Below, one piece after another: positions 4,981 to 6,486 of a DNA stretch of 6,486 bases (positions are counted from its first letter, which is position 1; each line of letters opens with the position of its first letter). Under the pieces are notes generated by a model, which was not told where the DNA came from, did not search any database, and saw nothing but the letters and a program-made list of their open reading frames with translations. The stretch spans positions 1 to 6,486 of the forward strand of contig CANFGA010000189.1 of NCBI GenBank assembly GCA_947446335.1. Reading direction: 5' to 3'. A program made the translations under genes and the position numbers. The stretch is from Oxalobacteraceae bacterium (lineage in GTDB: Bacteria > Pseudomonadota > Gammaproteobacteria > Burkholderiales > Burkholderiaceae_D).

Positions 4981-6486
4981 TTATCTTCCCCAGCTGTCTT
5001 TCAGTGTCACGACCCGGTTGAAGATCGGTTTTCCAGGCGTTGAGTCGACGCGGTCGGCGACAAAATAACCGTGCCGCTCGAACTGGAAGCGCTGGTCGGG
5101 CAGCGCTTCTTCCATGCCCGGTTCCAGGTACGCCATCACCACTTCTTTTGCATTCGCATTGAGCGCGAGCTTGAAATCCTTGCCGCCGGCATCGGGTTGC
5201 GGGTCGGTAAACAAACGGTCATACAACCGTACTTCGGCGGCCACGGCCGTGGCGGCGCTGACCCAGTGAATGTTGCCCTTGACCTTGTAATTGGCGCTGC
5301 CCTCGGTGCCTGATTTGCTGTCAGGGAAATAATTGCAGTGCACCGCGATCAGCTTGCCTTCAGCGTCTTTTTCTATCGATGTGCATTCGATCACATAGCC
5401 GTAGCGCAGACGCACCTTGCTGCCAGGCTGGTCGCCGCTGGGCGGATACAGGCGGAAATAGCCCTTGCTCGGCACTTCCATGCAGTCGTCTTCTTCTATC
5501 CACAATTGCTTGGTGATCGGAAAGTTGCGCAAGCCGCGTTCAGGGAAGTGTGGGTGCACCGGTGCGCTGCAAGCGACGCTCTCTTGTTCGTCAAAATTGT
5601 CGATGATCAAGCGCAGCGGACGCAGCACGGCGGTGGCGCGCGGCGCCTTCGGATCGAGGTCTTCGCGCAAGCAGCCTTCGAGGGTGCCCATGTCGATCCA
5701 GCCGTCGGACTTGGTGACACCGATGCGTTCGCAAAACAATTGCAGCGATTCGGGCGTGAAGCCGCGCCGGCGCAGTCCGACGATGGTCGGCATGCGCGGG
5801 TCATCCCAGCCGTCGACGATGCCTTCGTCGACCAGTTCGCGCAGCTTGCGCTTGCTGGTGATCACGTAGGTCAGATTGAGGCGGGCAAATTCGTATTGGC
5901 GCGGCAGCGGTTGCTTGAAGAAACCGCCGGCGCACAGCGTCTCGAGCAGCCAATCGTAGAACGGACGGTGATCCTGGAATTCCAGCGTGCAAACCGAATG
6001 GGTGATGTATTCCAGCGCATCCGAGATCGGGTGCGTGTAATCGTACATCGGATAAATGCACCAATCGTCGCCGGTGCGGTGATGATGGGCATGACGGATC
6101 CGGTACAAGGCCGGGTCGCGCAAATTCATGTTCGGGGACGCCATCGCATCGGCGCTGATCTTGGCGCGCAAGATGTGCGCGCCATCGCTGAACTGGCCGG
6201 CCTTCATCGCGCGCAGCAAGGCCAGCGATTCGGCGCGCGGACGATCGCGAAACGCCGAATTCTTGCCCGGTTGGCTGAAATTGCCGCGGTTGCTGGCCAT
6301 TTCCTCGGCGCTCTGGCTGTCGACATAGGCAAAACCCGAGGTGACCAGGTATTCCGCCATCTCGTACAACTGGCCAAAGTAATCGCTGGCGTAATGCAAA
6401 TGCTCTTCTGGGCCGTCCGGACCCTGGTGTTCCAGCGTGAAACCGAGCCACTTGACGCTGTCGATGATGGTATCGACGTATTCCTG
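4981..6486 (-). CDS. glnS: Glutaminyl-tRNA synthetase (partial, N-terminus outside the window)
   Basis: GlnRS is a cytoplasmic class I aminoacyl-tRNA synthetase that charges tRNA-Gln with glutamine using ATP; it is essential where present. The frame is open from the window edge (QEYVDTIIDSVKWLGF) to TAA at 4981-4983, giving 501 residues. About 70-80 N-terminal residues with the HIGH motif are missing, so the full protein would be near 575-580. Visible family marks, counted from the edge: QPGKNSAFRDR (72-82), LRDPALYRI (122-130), CIYPMYDYTHPISDALEYIT (143-162), then SVCTLEFQDHR, RQYEFARLNLTYVITSKRKL (196-215) with SKRK as the KMSKS loop (residue before it is Thr, where E. coli has Met), and WDDPRMPTIVGLRRRGFT. 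The C-terminal beta-barrel anticodon-binding domains follow, with KVKGNIHWVSA and VRLYDRLF, ending FNRVVTLKDSWGR. Similarity to E. coli GlnRS is evident throughout. There is no sign of decay. Confidence 0.98.
   Translation of the reverse strand, partial: QEYVDTIIDSVKWLGFTLEHQGPDGPEEHLHYASDYFGQLYEMAEYLVTSGFAYVDSQSAEEMASNRGNFSQPGKNSAFRDRPRAESLALLRAMKAGQFSDGAHILRAKISADAMASPNMNLRDPALYRIRHAHHHRTGDDWCIYPMYDYTHPISDALEYITHSVCTLEFQDHRPFYDWLLETLCAGGFFKQPLPRQYEFARLNLTYVITSKRKLRELVDEGIVDGWDDPRMPTIVGLRRRGFTPESLQLFCERIGVTKSDGWIDMGTLEGCLREDLDPKAPRATAVLRPLRLIIDNFDEQESVACSAPVHPHFPERGLRNFPITKQLWIEEDDCMEVPSKGYFRLYPPSGDQPGSKVRLRYGYVIECTSIEKDAEGKLIAVHCNYFPDSKSGTEGSANYKVKGNIHWVSAATAVAAEVRLYDRLFTDPQPDAGGKDFKLALNANAKEVVMAYLEPGMEEALPDQRFQFERHGYFVADRVDSTPGKPIFNRVVTLKDSWGR

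Overview
The window looks like chromosomal DNA from a beta-proteobacterium, probably of the Burkholderiales and perhaps Oxalobacteraceae (Herbaspirillum/Collimonas/Janthinobacterium type). This rests on the character of the KatG and GlnRS proteins, the GC-rich codon use of the long genes and the style of the small HTH protein. The genus is an inference. No mobile element, CRISPR array, tRNA or rRNA was recognised.

Layout, left to right. (1) The 3' end of a plus-strand cupin/JmjC-like gene (2-154). (2) A stretch without a convincing gene (155-518): first GC-rich DNA holding a short unidentified minus-strand open frame, then, from about 284, AT-rich DNA. (3) A 224-residue uncharacterised protein (519-1193) whose N-terminus resembles DUF4258-type domains. 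(4) A 414-base regulatory interval leading to katG, with a perfect 15-bp palindrome matching the core of an OxyR box, a second imperfect dyad and a three-copy 7-bp tandem repeat. (5) katG (1608-3806), a complete bifunctional catalase-peroxidase starting at TTG, followed by two hairpins, the second a rho-independent terminator. (6) An 81-residue small protein of unknown function (4128-4373). (7) A promoter and an approximately 170-base structured leader, then a 79-residue helix-turn-helix protein (4617-4856). (8) A symmetrical bidirectional terminator (4928-4955). (9) glnS (glutaminyl-tRNA synthetase) on the minus strand, running off the right edge without its N-terminus.

How the parts relate: katG has its own control region and terminator and is probably a single-gene, peroxide-responsive unit. 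The HTH gene and glnS converge on one terminator. glnS is housekeeping; the small protein, the HTH protein and the DUF4258-like protein are the uncharacterised content.

Nothing here is clearly a new multi-gene system. The observation most worth following is the leader of the HTH gene. A predicted hairpin there ties up a G-rich, Shine-Dalgarno-like stretch in front of an eight-codon open frame, whose stop overlaps the HTH start codon as ATGA. The HTH gene has no visible ribosome binding site of its own. This suggests translational coupling or RNA-level control.
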